Shown in pieces: positions 26,759 through 36,668 of a stretch of 64,000 nucleotides of DNA (its first letter is position 1; each line of letters opens with the position of its first letter). Made by a program: the position numbers and the translations under genes. Source of the stretch: a bacterium (GTDB lineage Bacteria; Cyanobacteriota; Vampirovibrionia; Gastranaerophilales; Gastranaerophilaceae); the NCBI GenBank assembly GCA_017629215.1, contig JAGBXP010000009.1, positions 1 through 64,000 on the forward strand, given 5' to 3'. The notes under the pieces are model-generated. The model ran no database searches, was not told the origin of the DNA, and worked only from the letters and a program-made list of their open reading frames with translations.

Positions 26759-27952
26759 ATGGAAACAATTAATAAATATGAGATAACAAATGATGGATAT
26801 TATGGTAATTTTGGTGGACAAATTATTTCAGAAGATTTAAAACGTGAATATACAAAAATAGCAGAAGAGTTTTTGAAAATAAAGGATGATTTAGAGTTTG
26901 TAGCTCAGTTAGATGATTTGTTAAAGACTTTTGCTGGTCGTCCAAGCCCTGTGTATTATGCAAGAAATTTGTCTAAAAAATACGGAGCAGAAATATATTT
27001 AAAAAGAGAAGACTTAAATCACACAGGTTCTCATAAAATAAATCATAGTCTTGGAGAAGCTCTTTTAGCAAAAAAAATGGGTAAAACAAAACTTATTGCA
27101 GAGACTGGAGCAGGACAACATGGTGTTGCTATAGCAACAGCATCAGCACTTGTTGGCTTAGATTGTGATGTTTATATGGGTGAAGTTGATATGATAAAAG
27201 AAAGCCCGAATGTATCTAGAATGAAAATGTTAGGTGCAAATGTTATACCTGTATTAGATGGTACTAAGACATTAAAAGAAGCTGTTGATGCATCTTTTGC
27301 AGCTTATTGTAAGGAACACAAGACAGCAATGTACGCAATCGGTTCAGTTGTTGGTCCACATCCATTCCCTATGATAGTTGAATATTTTCAGTCTGTAATT
27401 GGTAGAGAAGCAAGAGGACAGTTGCTTGATATAGCAGGTAGTTTGCCTGATTATGTAGTAGCGTGTGTTGGTGGTGGCTCTAATTCCATAGGAATATTTA
27501 ATGGTTTTTTAAATGATAATGTAAAACTTATTGGGGTAGAACCTCTTGGAAAAGGTGAAAATTTAGGTGATAATGCTGCAAGTATTAATTTTGGTAGGGT
27601 AGGAGAATTGCACGGGTTTAGGTCTATGTTTTTACAAGACGAAGAAGGTAATATTGCAGATGCTTATTCAGTAGCTAGTGGCTTAGATTATCCAGGAGTT
27701 GGACCAAAGCACGCTCATCTAAATGAAATTGGTAGAGCGAGTTATGTAACAATTGATGATAAGGAAGCTGTTGATGCGTTTTTTGAATTATCAAAAACCG
27801 AAGGTATAATACCTGCTTTGGAAAGCTCTCACGCTGTAGCTTATGGTATCAAATTAGCTAAGCAAAATCCTCAAGCTAAAATTCTTATTAATTTATCTGG
27901 CAGAGGAGATAAGGATTTAGATTTTATACTTAAAAAAATTGGACATAAATAA
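26759..27952 (+). CDS. trpB: Tryptophan synthase beta chain
   Basis: 397 residues, normal TrpB1 length. The PLP lysine is Lys93 in [18 protein letters not shown] and the phosphate-binding GGGSNS are present, as is the region near LEYFQS-type contacts to TrpA ([12 protein letters not shown]). It condenses indole with serine to make tryptophan. trpA is not adjacent. It follows trpR and is probably controlled by the same operator. AAGGTGG precedes the ATG. Confidence 0.96.
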   Translation: METINKYEITNDGYYGNFGGQIISEDLKREYTKIAEEFLKIKDDLEFVAQLDDLLKTFAGRPSPVYYARNLSKKYGAEIYLKREDLNHTGSHKINHSLGEALLAKKMGKTKLIAETGAGQHGVAIATASALVGLDCDVYMGEVDMIKESPNVSRMKMLGANVIPVLDGTKTLKEAVDASFAAYCKEHKTAMYAIGSVVGPHPFPMIVEYFQSVIGREARGQLLDIAGSLPDYVVACVGGGSNSIGIFNGFLNDNVKLIGVEPLGKGENLGDNAASINFGRVGELHGFRSMFLQDEEGNIADAYSVASGLDYPGVGPKHAHLNEIGRASYVTIDDKEAVDAFFELSKTEGIIPALESSHAVAYGIKLAKQNPQAKILINLSGRGDKDLDFILKKIGHK

Positions 27953-28005
27953 GGTTTCGTTCATAGATGTCTAAAAAAACAATCTCTTTGTGCTAATATA
28001 TTCTT

Positions 28006-29235
28006 ATGGATTTATTTTCACAATTAGAGGATATGAATAAACAAGTTCCATTGGCAGAAATACTTCGCCCAAAAACTTTGGAGGATTTTTTAGGTCAATC
28101 AAATGTTGTTGCTCCAAATTCTCCATTATTAAATCTATTAAAGACTCAGAGGTTGTTTTCTCTCATTTTTTGGGGAACTCCAGGGTGTGGAAAAACAACT
28201 CTTGCAAGATTAATAGCAACGAAAGTAAATGCTCAATTTATTGAGCTATCTGCAGTATCTTCTGGTATAAAAGAAATTAAGGAAACAGTTGAGAGAGCTA
28301 GAGAAGCTCTTAGAGCAGGACAAAAAACTATCTTATTTATAGATGAAATCCATAGATATTCAAAAACTCAGCAAGATGCTCTTTTGCCACATCTTGAAAA
28401 TGGAACATTGTTTTTAATTGGCTCAACGACTGAAAACCCATCATTCCAAGTTGTGCCAGCACTTCTTTCAAGGGTTCAGGTTCTTCGTCTAAACCCGATT
28501 AATGATGTAAGTATGGCAAAAATTATTAATAAAGGTTTTGAATATTTGGAAAAAAATTATCAACCGATACAATATGAAGATGATGTTATAAAATTTATTG
28601 TAAATAATGCAAGAGGAGATGCTCGTTGCGCATTAAATCTTGTTGAAAATTCTTATTTTACGAGTAATTTTTCTAATGATACAAGGTTTTTATCTATAGA
28701 GATATTAGAAAGCATTACTCAGAGGAGAAATACAAGATATTCAATCCAAGAACATTATGACTGTGCTTCAGCTTTTCAGAAGAGTATACGAGGTTCTGAC
28801 GCTGATGCAGCGATATATTATTTAGCAAAAATGATAGCATCAGGAGAAGATCCAAGATTTATAGCAAGAAGGCTTATTGTTTGTGCAGCAGAGGATGTTG
28901 GTATTGCAGATCCTAATGCTATGAATATAGCAGTAAATGCATATAAAGCTGTTGAATTAATTGGACTTCCAGAAGGACGTATCCCTTTGGCTAATGCAGT
29001 TGCTTATGTTGCAAATGCTCCTAAATCCAACAAAGCTTGTATTGCGATTGACTCTGCATTAGCTGATATCGAAAGTGGCTTAGATTTTCCTCCTCCAAAC
29101 CATTTAAGGGATGCTCATTATTCTGATGCAAAAAAATACGGTTTTGGAGTCGGATATAAATATTCCCACGATCACCCTGATGAGTATCAACAATTTATGC
29201 CAGATGAATTAAAAAATAAAAAATATTTTAATTAA
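28006..29235 (+). CDS. rarA: Replication-associated recombination protein A (MgsA/RarA)
   Basis: 409 residues. An AAA+ domain carries Walker A GTPGCGKTTLA (about residues 58-68) and Walker B LFIDEIHR; the C-terminal MgsA part has GSDADAAIYYLAKM and ALADIESG. RarA acts at stalled replication forks. There is no Shine-Dalgarno; TGC-TAATAT (27991-27999) ends six nt before the ATG, so the mRNA is probably leaderless. The end overlaps the convergent tlyA by eight bases. Confidence 0.95.
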   Translation: MDLFSQLEDMNKQVPLAEILRPKTLEDFLGQSNVVAPNSPLLNLLKTQRLFSLIFWGTPGCGKTTLARLIATKVNAQFIELSAVSSGIKEIKETVERAREALRAGQKTILFIDEIHRYSKTQQDALLPHLENGTLFLIGSTTENPSFQVVPALLSRVQVLRLNPINDVSMAKIINKGFEYLEKNYQPIQYEDDVIKFIVNNARGDARCALNLVENSYFTSNFSNDTRFLSIEILESITQRRNTRYSIQEHYDCASAFQKSIRGSDADAAIYYLAKMIASGEDPRFIARRLIVCAAEDVGIADPNAMNIAVNAYKAVELIGLPEGRIPLANAVAYVANAPKSNKACIAIDSALADIESGLDFPPPNHLRDAHYSDAKKYGFGVGYKYSHDHPDEYQQFMPDELKNKKYFN

Positions 29236-30043
29236 GGTTTGAATGGGCATTTTCTACAATATCACTTATTGTTGTGATATTGTCGGTTTCTTCTTTTGTA
29301 GAAAACCAAATTAGATATTCAATATTACCAGCCGGACCTTTGATAGATGAATAAGTTAAGCCTTTGATTGTATATCCTAGATTTTTTACACAGGCTATTA
29401 CATTTTTGATAACTTGCTCATGCACTTTTTTATCTCTAACAACTCCACCTTTTTCTACAAATTCTTTACCTGCTTCAAATTGGGGCTTTATTAAACAAAT
29501 CATTTCGTGAAAATCTGAATTCATTAAAGTTTTTAGATTAGGCAATATTTTTTCTAAGGAGATAAAGGATAAATCAGATACTAATAAATCAGCTACAGGC
29601 TCGCATTCTGAATAAATATCTCCAAAAGAGCAGGTCCTTAAATTCGTTTTCTCAATAGTTTTAACCTTTTCGGAGCTACGAATTTTCCAATCTAGTTGAC
29701 CGTAGCCAACGTCTGCTGAATATACGAATTTTGCGCCATTTTGTAATAAGCAATCTGTAAATCCCCCTGTAGAAGCACCTGCATCGAGACAAATTCTATC
29801 CGTAACGATTACATCAAAGCTTTCTAGAGCTTTTTTTAATTTAAAACCTCCACGAGAGACAAATGGCATAGATTTTACCTGAAAATCATATTCTTTAGTT
29901 GTATCAATTTGATAGCCAGCTTTGGTAATTACCTCAGTGCCAATTTTGACATTACCAGCTAAAATAGCAGAAGATGCCTTGCTTTTGTTTTCAAAATAGC
30001 CTAAATCTACTAAAACTTTATCTAATCTTTCTTTTTTTGCCAT
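29228..30043 (-). CDS. tlyA: TlyA-family rRNA (cytidine-2'-O)-methyltransferase
   Basis: 271 residues: an S4 RNA-binding domain at 1-65 (RLDKVLVDLGYFENKSKA) followed by an FtsJ-type methyltransferase domain (LDAGASTGGFTDCLLQNGA, about 83-101; LIKPQFEAG). TlyA methylates ribose of 16S and/or 23S rRNA cytidines. It is third from the end of a leftward run (thioesterase, rluB, coaE, tatD, tlyA) and starts two bases after tatD. The family is sometimes called hemolysin A, a misleading name. Confidence 0.93.
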   Translation of the reverse strand: MAKKERLDKVLVDLGYFENKSKASSAILAGNVKIGTEVITKAGYQIDTTKEYDFQVKSMPFVSRGGFKLKKALESFDVIVTDRICLDAGASTGGFTDCLLQNGAKFVYSADVGYGQLDWKIRSSEKVKTIEKTNLRTCSFGDIYSECEPVADLLVSDLSFISLEKILPNLKTLMNSDFHEMICLIKPQFEAGKEFVEKGGVVRDKKVHEQVIKNVIACVKNLGYTIKGLTYSSIKGPAGNIEYLIWFSTKEETDNITTISDIVENAHSNLN

Positions 30044-30045
30044 AA

Positions 30046-30783
30046 TTATATTCCAAAAAATACTTCTGCATTACAAGTTGTAATATCTATGATTTCTTCT
30101 ACAGTCATTTCTCGAATTTTAGCAATTTCCTCAGCTACATATCGAACATAAGCTGGTTTATTTTCCTTTCCTCTAAATGGTACAGGAGTTAAATAAGGAG
30201 CATCAGTTTCAAGCATAAGTTTATCTAAAGGAACTTCTTTTGCGACGTTTTTGATATTAATAGCATTTTTAAAGGTTACGACACCACCGATTGCGATACT
30301 CCAACCTTCTTTTACGCATTCTCTCATAAATTCAACACTGCCTGAAAAACAATGAAATAGGACTTTTGAATTTTTGTTATGTTCTTTTAATATGTCAAAG
30401 CTATCTTTATGAGCTTCTCTATCGTGAACAACAATAGGTAAATTGAGTTTGTTAGCCAATTTTATTTGCTTTATAAAAACTTCTTTTTGTAGCTCAATAA
30501 AGGTTTTATCCCAATGGTAATCTAATCCTATTTCACCCATTGCGACGACTTTTGGGTTTTTAGCTAATTCAATCATTTTTGCTTCTATTTCTTGAGAATA
30601 ATTTTTAGCTTCAGATGGATATAATCCAATCATAGAATAAACATTTGGATTGCTACTTAAATCAACTATTTTATCCATTATGTCAGCTTCAACAGATGGA
30701 ATAATAACTTTACCAACACCTGATGTGTCAAATTCAGTTAGCATGTTTAAATGAGCATGGGTATCAATTAAATAATCTTTCAT
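30046..30783 (-). CDS. tatD: TatD-family metal-dependent DNase
   Basis: 245 residues. Metal ligands are visible in DTHAHLNM (start), GEIGLDYHW, VVHDREAHKD, FHCFSGS and ETDAPYLTP. TatD enzymes are 3'-5' exonucleases and deoxyribonucleases of the amidohydrolase fold. No Shine-Dalgarno is present; TATAAT on the minus strand (30796-30791) lies seven nt before the ATG, suggesting a leaderless mRNA and a promoter for tatD-tlyA separate from coaE. Confidence 0.94.
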   Translation of the reverse strand: MKDYLIDTHAHLNMLTEFDTSGVGKVIIPSVEADIMDKIVDLSSNPNVYSMIGLYPSEAKNYSQEIEAKMIELAKNPKVVAMGEIGLDYHWDKTFIELQKEVFIKQIKLANKLNLPIVVHDREAHKDSFDILKEHNKNSKVLFHCFSGSVEFMRECVKEGWSIAIGGVVTFKNAINIKNVAKEVPLDKLMLETDAPYLTPVPFRGKENKPAYVRYVAEEIAKIREMTVEEIIDITTCNAEVFFGI

Positions 30784-30840
30784 AATCTAAATTATATCAT
30801 GCTAATATTTTTATGAAGAATTTTGATTGAAATATTTATA

Positions 30841-31383
30841 TTAGGATAAAATTTCTTTTAAAATATAATCAATAGAATTTTCAAGCTCTAAAATTGTTGA
30901 ATTGTTTTCGATAACAAAATCGGCTTTTTCTTTTTTATTATCTTCGTTTTGCGCTTCTATACGTTTAAGTGCTTCTTCTTCTGTATAATTGTTACGCTTT
31001 ATTAAACGATTTTTTCTTATGTTTTTCTCTGCAGTAACATAAATTATTTTATCGAATAATGACTCAAAGCCAGCTTCAAATAATTGAGGTACAGATATAA
31101 AAACAATATTAAAATTATTTTCAAAAATACTTAAAATCTCTTTTTTGACTAAAGGGTGGATGATTTCTTCTAACTTTTTTAATTTTTCAGGCTCTGAGAA
31201 AACAATTTTTGCTAATTTAGCTCTTTCATTTGTTCCAAACTCATCTATAACATTTTTATTTAAAGTAAGAATTTTATGTGCTATCTTATCAGTGTCATAA
31301 ACTTTATACCCTTTTGCTTTGATAAAATTTTCAACAGTAGATTTTCCAGATGCGATATTACCAACAATTGCAATTTTAAGCAT
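30841..31383 (-). CDS. coaE: Dephospho-CoA kinase
   Basis: 180 residues, slightly short for CoaE. The P-loop GNIASGKST is at residues 8-16, the DTDKIAHKI motif at about 30, and IHPLVKKEI around 80. It carries out the last step of coenzyme A synthesis. It lies between rluB and tatD in the leftward cluster. GGAG is about ten bases from the ATG. Confidence 0.93.
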   Translation of the reverse strand: MLKIAIVGNIASGKSTVENFIKAKGYKVYDTDKIAHKILTLNKNVIDEFGTNERAKLAKIVFSEPEKLKKLEEIIHPLVKKEILSIFENNFNIVFISVPQLFEAGFESLFDKIIYVTAEKNIRKNRLIKRNNYTEEEALKRIEAQNEDNKKEKADFVIENNSTILELENSIDYILKEILS

Positions 31384-31419
31384 ATAACATTACTCCGAAA
31401 CGATTTAATTTTAAATTGT

Positions 31420-32160
31420 TTATCCTTGTTTTCTGATTTTTGCTAAATAACCTTTTAATTCTTTTACATGTTTAGGTTTCATTGCTTTAATTTGTCCTTT
31501 TTTTAATCCTTCTAAAGTTATAGTTCCATGCTGTACACGTTTTAGTGATATAACTTCAAAACCTAGTGATGCAAACATTTTTCGAATTTGTCTATTAATT
31601 CCTTGATGTAAGGTTACTTGTAGAGTGGATGTTTTATTTCCAAGCTCTATAGGTAGTACTTGTGCGTATGCCATTTTTCTTTCGCCTTGGTCGGTTTCTA
31701 TTTCAAAGCCATTGTACATTTTTTCACCTTGTTCTGGAGAGAGTTTGCCATTAATAGTTACAAGATATACTTTTGGGACCTTTATTGATGGATGAGTCAT
31801 TTCATTAATAAGCTCTCCATCAGTTGTCATTATGATTAGACCAGTAGAGTCTTTATCTAACCTTCCTACAGGCTTTAATTTTTTTAATTCAGGAGGAATA
31901 ATATCATATATTGTTTTTCTTCCTTTTTCGTCATCAGAGGTTGTTATATATCCAGCAGGTTTGTAAAAACGATAATATTCATTTTTTAGAGGCTTTATTA
32001 GCTTACCTTCAACAGATACTTTGTCTTTAGGTCCAACTTGAAACCCTAATTCTTTTACGATTCTTCCGTTAACAACAACATCACCGTTTTCAATATATTC
32101 ATCAGCTTTTCTTCGTGAGCAAAAACCAGATGAAGCGATAAATTTGTTTAATCTTTGCAT
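31420..32160 (-). CDS. rluB: Pseudouridine synthase RluB/RsuA family
   Basis: 246 residues: an S4 domain at 1-60 (RLNKFIASSGFCSRRKADEYI) and the catalytic GRLDKDSTGL around residue 103, where the Asp attacks uridine. INRQIRKM confirms the RsuA/RluB/E/F family. The likely target is 23S rRNA (RluB) but RluE/RsuA-like specificity cannot be excluded. Its ATG lies within the end of the thioesterase gene (13-base overlap), so they are co-translated. Confidence 0.93.
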   Translation of the reverse strand: MQRLNKFIASSGFCSRRKADEYIENGDVVVNGRIVKELGFQVGPKDKVSVEGKLIKPLKNEYYRFYKPAGYITTSDDEKGRKTIYDIIPPELKKLKPVGRLDKDSTGLIIMTTDGELINEMTHPSIKVPKVYLVTINGKLSPEQGEKMYNGFEIETDQGERKMAYAQVLPIELGNKTSTLQVTLHQGINRQIRKMFASLGFEVISLKRVQHGTITLEGLKKGQIKAMKPKHVKELKGYLAKIRKQG

Positions 32161-32564
32161 ATCATAGCCTCTTGAAGTTTGTTTTTTAGTGTTTCAGGTA
32201 TTCTACGATATAGCTTACCTTGGTTGTTTACAGCTACAATATCAAAATCTGCAAGAACGTAGACAACTTCTGTGTCTTTGTTTTTTATAGATTGTGAAAA
32301 TGTTACACAAATGGGAGTAAGTTTTGATATCCAAGTCTCTATAACAAGTTTATCATTTAGTTTTGCAGAGGCCTTAAATTTGACATTCATATTAGCTACA
32401 GGAAGTGCGATATCTTGTTTAACAAGTTCTACTAAATTAAATCCTAAATCTTCACAAAAATCGCAACGACCTTTTTCTAACCATCGTAAATAAGCTCCAT
32501 GCCAGACAACTCCATAGGCATCAGTGTCAGCATAATAAATATTTTGTTTGAAAACATTTTTCAT
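32148..32564 (-). CDS. YbgC/4HBT-type acyl-CoA thioesterase
   Basis: 138 residues from the ATG at 32564, which has AAAGGAG at the right distance; the frame is open further but without a ribosome site. The hot-dog fold signature IYYADTDAYGVVWHGAYLRWLEKGR carries the catalytic Asp of the 4-hydroxybenzoyl-CoA thioesterase family. Substrate could be acyl-CoA or acyl-ACP. In proteobacteria YbgC sits with Tol-Pal; here it heads the rluB-coaE-tatD-tlyA run instead. Confidence 0.88.
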   Translation of the reverse strand: MKNVFKQNIYYADTDAYGVVWHGAYLRWLEKGRCDFCEDLGFNLVELVKQDIALPVANMNVKFKASAKLNDKLVIETWISKLTPICVTFSQSIKNKDTEVVYVLADFDIVAVNNQGKLYRRIPETLKNKLQEAMICKD

Positions 32565-32623
32565 AATTACTCCTTTTATGTATAATTTAATTGTAACATA
32601 ATTATTTAAAATAAGGAGTATAT

Positions 32624-33007
32624 ATGAGATTTTTACACACAATGATTAGAGTAAGAGATATAGAAGCATCTCTAAAATTTTATACAGAAGTGTTAGATAT
32701 GGATTTAGATCATAAAAAAAGATTAGATGATTGTTGGTTATATTTTTTGAATGATAAAGAAAAAACTTGTCAGATAGAACTTACATTTAATGATGACACA
32801 CCAACTGATGGATATAAAATAGGCTCTGGTTTCGGTCATTTTGCGTTTGCAGTGGAGTCATTAGAGGAATTTACTAAAAAAATAGAAAATCTTGGGTATG
32901 AATATCTTTATGAACCATTTGATTTGAATGGCAAGGGGACAAAGATAGCTTTTATAAAAGATCCTGATGGTTATGAAATAGAGCTTATTGAAAAAGTCGT
33001 TTGGTAG
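32624..33007 (+). CDS. gloA: Glyoxalase I (lactoylglutathione lyase-like)
   Basis: 127 residues, single-domain VOC fold with two beta-alpha-beta-beta-beta halves: FLHTMIRVRDIEASLKFY, QIELTFN, GFGHFAFAVES and KIAFIKDPDGYEIELIE. His, Glu, His and Glu metal ligands are in place. It detoxifies methylglyoxal with glutathione or another thiol. AAGGAG precedes the ATG. It is transcribed divergently from the thioesterase gene over a 59-base spacer. Confidence 0.93.
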   Translation: MRFLHTMIRVRDIEASLKFYTEVLDMDLDHKKRLDDCWLYFLNDKEKTCQIELTFNDDTPTDGYKIGSGFGHFAFAVESLEEFTKKIENLGYEYLYEPFDLNGKGTKIAFIKDPDGYEIELIEKVVW

Positions 33008-33048
33008 AATTTACAAACCTTAATAATCTTCTGTGATAGCATAACATT

Positions 33049-36000
33049 ATGGCGAAGTTGATACCAATTCATATACATACAGAATATTCATTATTAGATG
33101 GCATGATTAGAGTGGGAGATCTTGTAAAGTATGCTGTTGAAAATGAATTACCAGCGATTGCAATTACCGACCATGGAGTTATGTATTCGGCAATCGAATT
33201 TTATGAAAAAGCAAAAGACGCTGGTATTAATCCTTTAATTGGTTGTGAGTTTTATGTACACAATGGTGATATAACTCAGAAGGATTCAAACAACAATCCT
33301 TTATGGCATTTAATTCTTGTTGCAAAGAATGCACAAGGTTATAAAAACCTTATTAAGCTTGTATCGACAGCTTGGTGTGAAGGTTTTTATTATAAACCAA
33401 GGATTAATTTCGAACTGTTAGAAAAATATAATGAAGGACTTATTTGTTCATCAGCTTGTCTTGGTGGTGAAATTTTACAGAATTTATTAGCTGGTGAAAA
33501 AGAGAAAGCAAGGGAGACTGCTACTCGTTATAAAAATTTGTTTGGTGATGATTTTTATATTGAATTGCAAGATCATAATTTAGATGAGCAGAAGAAAACA
33601 AACCCTGAACTTATAAAGATTGCACGTGAACTTAATATCAAAATGATAATAACTAACGATGCTCATTATTTGAAAAAAGAGGATGCAGACGCTCAAGACA
33701 GTTTGTTATGTTTAAATACTAATGCTGATAAGGCTGATCCAAATCGATTTCATTTTCCTAATAATGAGTTTTATGTTAAGTCAAAAGAAGAAATGCGTCA
33801 GGCATTTTCTTGGATGGATGATGCTACATTTGAGGAGTGCTGTGCAAATACAGAAGAATTTGCATCAAAATGTAATATTGAAATTGAATTAGGTAATGCT
33901 CCACTTCCACATTATGATGTGCCTGAAGGATATACTAATGAATCATATCTAGAATATGTTGTTTATGAAGGTTTGAAAAAACGATATGGTGAGATTACTG
34001 ATGAACTTAAAAAACGTGCAGATTATGAGCTTGGTGTTATTAATAAAATGGGTTTTCCAGCATATTTCTTAATAACTTGGGACTTTATTCATTATGCAAA
34101 AACTCATGATATACCAGTAGGACCTGGACGTGGATCTGCAGCAGGAAGTTTAGTTGCTTATGCACTAGAGATTACAGATTTAGATCCAATTAAACACAAC
34201 CTGTTATTTGAGAGGTTTTTAAACGAAGAACGATTTACCATGCCCGACGTCGATATTGATTTTTGTATTGAAAAACGTCGACAGGTTATTGATTATGTTG
34301 TTGAAAAATATGGTGAAGATAAAGTCTGTCAAATTATTACATTTTCAACCTATGCTCCAAAAGCTGCTTTTAAAGGTATTGCAAGAATAATGAAAGTGCC
34401 TTTTGCGGAGTCTAACCGTCTAACAGGTTTGATAGAACCAGCAATTGATTTAGCAACAACTGAAAATCCAAAAGCAAAATGGATTAAAGATGCTTTAAAA
34501 GTTGATGGCTCTGAATTAAAGAAACTTTATGACGAAGATTATCAAATACCTTGTCCTACAGATGACGAACCTGCAAAAACAGTGAGCTATAAAAAGATAA
34601 TTGACATGGCTTGTGCTATTGAAGGTTTGAAATGCGGTACTGGTACGCACGCAGCAGGAGTTATTATTTCTTATGCACCACTTGATACAATAATACCAGT
34701 TCAGCCATCAAAGGAAGGTATTGTTCAAACAGGCTATCCTCCACATGAAACAACAGAGGTTCTATCATTATTAAAGATGGATTTCTTAGGTCTTAGAAAC
34801 TTAACCATGATTTATAAAACGGTGGATATGGTTAAAAAATATCAAGGAATTGATGTTGATATAAATAATATTCCACTTGACGATCCAGAAACCTATAAAA
34901 TGCTAGTTCGTGGTGAAACTATAGGTGTGTTTCAGCTTGAATCTCAAGGGATGATGAATTTAGTAAAACGCTTGAAGCCTGACGTCTTTGAGGATTTAGG
35001 AGCTTTAGTTGCTTTATTTCGTCCAGGTCCTTTAGGTTCTGGCATGGTAGATGAGTTTGTAGATCGTAAACATGGAGTGAAGGAAGTTACTTATGCTCAT
35101 CCTCTTCTAGAGCCAATTTTAAAAGATACTTATGGAACGATAGTTTATCAGGAGCAAATTATGCAAGTATTCCAAACTCTTGCAGATTATTCTCTTGGTC
35201 AAGCAGACATTGTTAGAAGAATGATGGGTAAAAAGAAAATAGAGGAGATGCAACAGCAAAAAGGTAAGTTTATTGAGCTTGCTTCAACTCGCCATGATAT
35301 GAAGCCAGAGGATGCCACGATGTTGTTTGAACAAATTGAAGCATTTGCATCATATTGCTTTAACCGTTCTCATTCTGCTGCTTATGCTTTTGTTGCTTAC
35401 CAGACAGCATATTTAAAATGTCATTATCCTGTTGAATATTTATCAGCACTTCTTTCAAGTGTTGCTGATAACAAAGACCAAACGCAGTTATATATTGAGG
35501 AAGCTAATAAATATGGAATAAAAGTTCTTCCACCTGATATCAATAAGTCAGTTCTTGAATACGCACCTGATGGGAAAAATATTCGTTTTGGTATGGCAGC
35601 AATCAAACAAGTTGGGGAACCTGTTGTTGAAGCTATTATACGGGAACGTGAAGAAAACGGTGAATTTAAGAGTATTTTTGATTTCTGTAGGCGTGTTGAT
35701 GCAAAATTTGTAAACAAAAAATCTTTAGAAGGTCTTATTAAAGCTGGAGCTTTTGCTAATATAGAAACAAGTAGAAAGCAACTTTTTGAAAACATTGAAC
35801 ATATTTTAGATGTTACATCAAAGGAAGCTAAAGATCGAGCAATGGGACAGGTTAGCTTGTTTGCATCACTTGGTGATGGAGGAGAAGATTTTTCTGGAGT
35901 TCAATATCAATTAGTTGGAAGTTCTGAGGAATATACAGATAAGGAATTGCAACTTTTTGAAAAAGAGTTTTTAGGGTTTTATATAACATCGCACCCGTTG

Positions 36001-36588
36001 TTCTCTATAAGAGATAAGTTACAATTTTTGGTTTCACATAAAATTAGTGAATTAAATGATGTTCAGGATGAAACTTTAGTTACTGTTTGTGGTTTGATTA
36101 CAGCAACACGACAAATTCCTACTAAAAAAGATCCTACAAAATTCTTGAGGTTTGTAACATTAGAAGATTTAACAGGGAAAATTGATGCAGTATGTTTCCA
36201 TAAGAAGTTATTGGATTATGCTGATATTTTACAACCTGATATGAAAGTAGTTATTACTGGGAAGTTACAGCATAGAGGCGAGGATCAATTAAGTTTGGTT
36301 GTTGAGAATGTGAAATCTGTTGATAATTCTGATATTGTAACTATCAGTTTACTTGATGAGATTAAATATGAAGAGCTTTGTGGAATAAAAAATATCTTAG
36401 CAAAATATCATGGCGAAGATCCTGTAATGATTAAATTACCAGAGGTTAATGGCTATAGTGCTAGAATAATGACTTCATCTATATTTTGGGTGAAAGCTTC
36501 TAATGAATTAGTTAATAATCTTACTAAGGTTTTCCCTGATAAGATAAGTATTAAGATAAATTCTTTGGATAAACCTTTAGATAATTAA
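33049..36588 (+). CDS. dnaE: DNA polymerase III alpha subunit
   Basis: 1179 residues, full length. The N-terminal PHP domain begins PIHIHTEYSLLDGM; GPGRGSAAGS and MPDVDIDFC (catalytic Asp pair) mark the polymerase core; a helix-hairpin-helix and OB domain follow (about 1000-1090, LVTVCGLITATRQIPTKKDP). It is the replicative polymerase of the DnaE1 type. No Shine-Dalgarno precedes the ATG; weak -10-like sequences (GATAGC, TAACAT) lie just before it, so it may be leaderless, though less clearly than other cases. Confidence 0.97.
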   Translation: MAKLIPIHIHTEYSLLDGMIRVGDLVKYAVENELPAIAITDHGVMYSAIEFYEKAKDAGINPLIGCEFYVHNGDITQKDSNNNPLWHLILVAKNAQGYKNLIKLVSTAWCEGFYYKPRINFELLEKYNEGLICSSACLGGEILQNLLAGEKEKARETATRYKNLFGDDFYIELQDHNLDEQKKTNPELIKIARELNIKMIITNDAHYLKKEDADAQDSLLCLNTNADKADPNRFHFPNNEFYVKSKEEMRQAFSWMDDATFEECCANTEEFASKCNIEIELGNAPLPHYDVPEGYTNESYLEYVVYEGLKKRYGEITDELKKRADYELGVINKMGFPAYFLITWDFIHYAKTHDIPVGPGRGSAAGSLVAYALEITDLDPIKHNLLFERFLNEERFTMPDVDIDFCIEKRRQVIDYVVEKYGEDKVCQIITFSTYAPKAAFKGIARIMKVPFAESNRLTGLIEPAIDLATTENPKAKWIKDALKVDGSELKKLYDEDYQIPCPTDDEPAKTVSYKKIIDMACAIEGLKCGTGTHAAGVIISYAPLDTIIPVQPSKEGIVQTGYPPHETTEVLSLLKMDFLGLRNLTMIYKTVDMVKKYQGIDVDINNIPLDDPETYKMLVRGETIGVFQLESQGMMNLVKRLKPDVFEDLGALVALFRPGPLGSGMVDEFVDRKHGVKEVTYAHPLLEPILKDTYGTIVYQEQIMQVFQTLADYSLGQADIVRRMMGKKKIEEMQQQKGKFIELASTRHDMKPEDATMLFEQIEAFASYCFNRSHSAAYAFVAYQTAYLKCHYPVEYLSALLSSVADNKDQTQLYIEEANKYGIKVLPPDINKSVLEYAPDGKNIRFGMAAIKQVGEPVVEAIIREREENGEFKSIFDFCRRVDAKFVNKKSLEGLIKAGAFANIETSRKQLFENIEHILDVTSKEAKDRAMGQVSLFASLGDGGEDFSGVQYQLVGSSEEYTDKELQLFEKEFLGFYITSHPLFSIRDKLQFLVSHKISELNDVQDETLVTVCGLITATRQIPTKKDPTKFLRFVTLEDLTGKIDAVCFHKKLLDYADILQPDMKVVITGKLQHRGEDQLSLVVENVKSVDNSDIVTISLLDEIKYEELCGIKNILAKYHGEDPVMIKLPEVNGYSARIMTSSIFWVKASNELVNNLTKVFPDKISIKINSLDKPLDN

Positions 36589-36618
36589 GAAAAAATAAAG
36601 ATTCCCCTTTTATCAGAT

Positions 36619-36646
36619 TTGAATACTTATAATTATTGTATATAAT
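36619..36646 (+). promoter_or_regulatory. grpE-dnaJ promoter
   Basis: TTGAAT (36619-36624), 16 nt, TATAAT (36641-36646). No CIRCE inverted repeat (TTAGCACTC-N9-GAGTGCTAA) is visible, so HrcA control is not supported. Confidence 0.65.
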
Positions 36647-36668
36647 AGTATTAAAAAGGGAGGAAATC

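Noticed and set aside
36601-36668. CIRCE element before grpE
   Set aside because: No TTAGCACTC/GAGTGCTAA inverted repeat is present.
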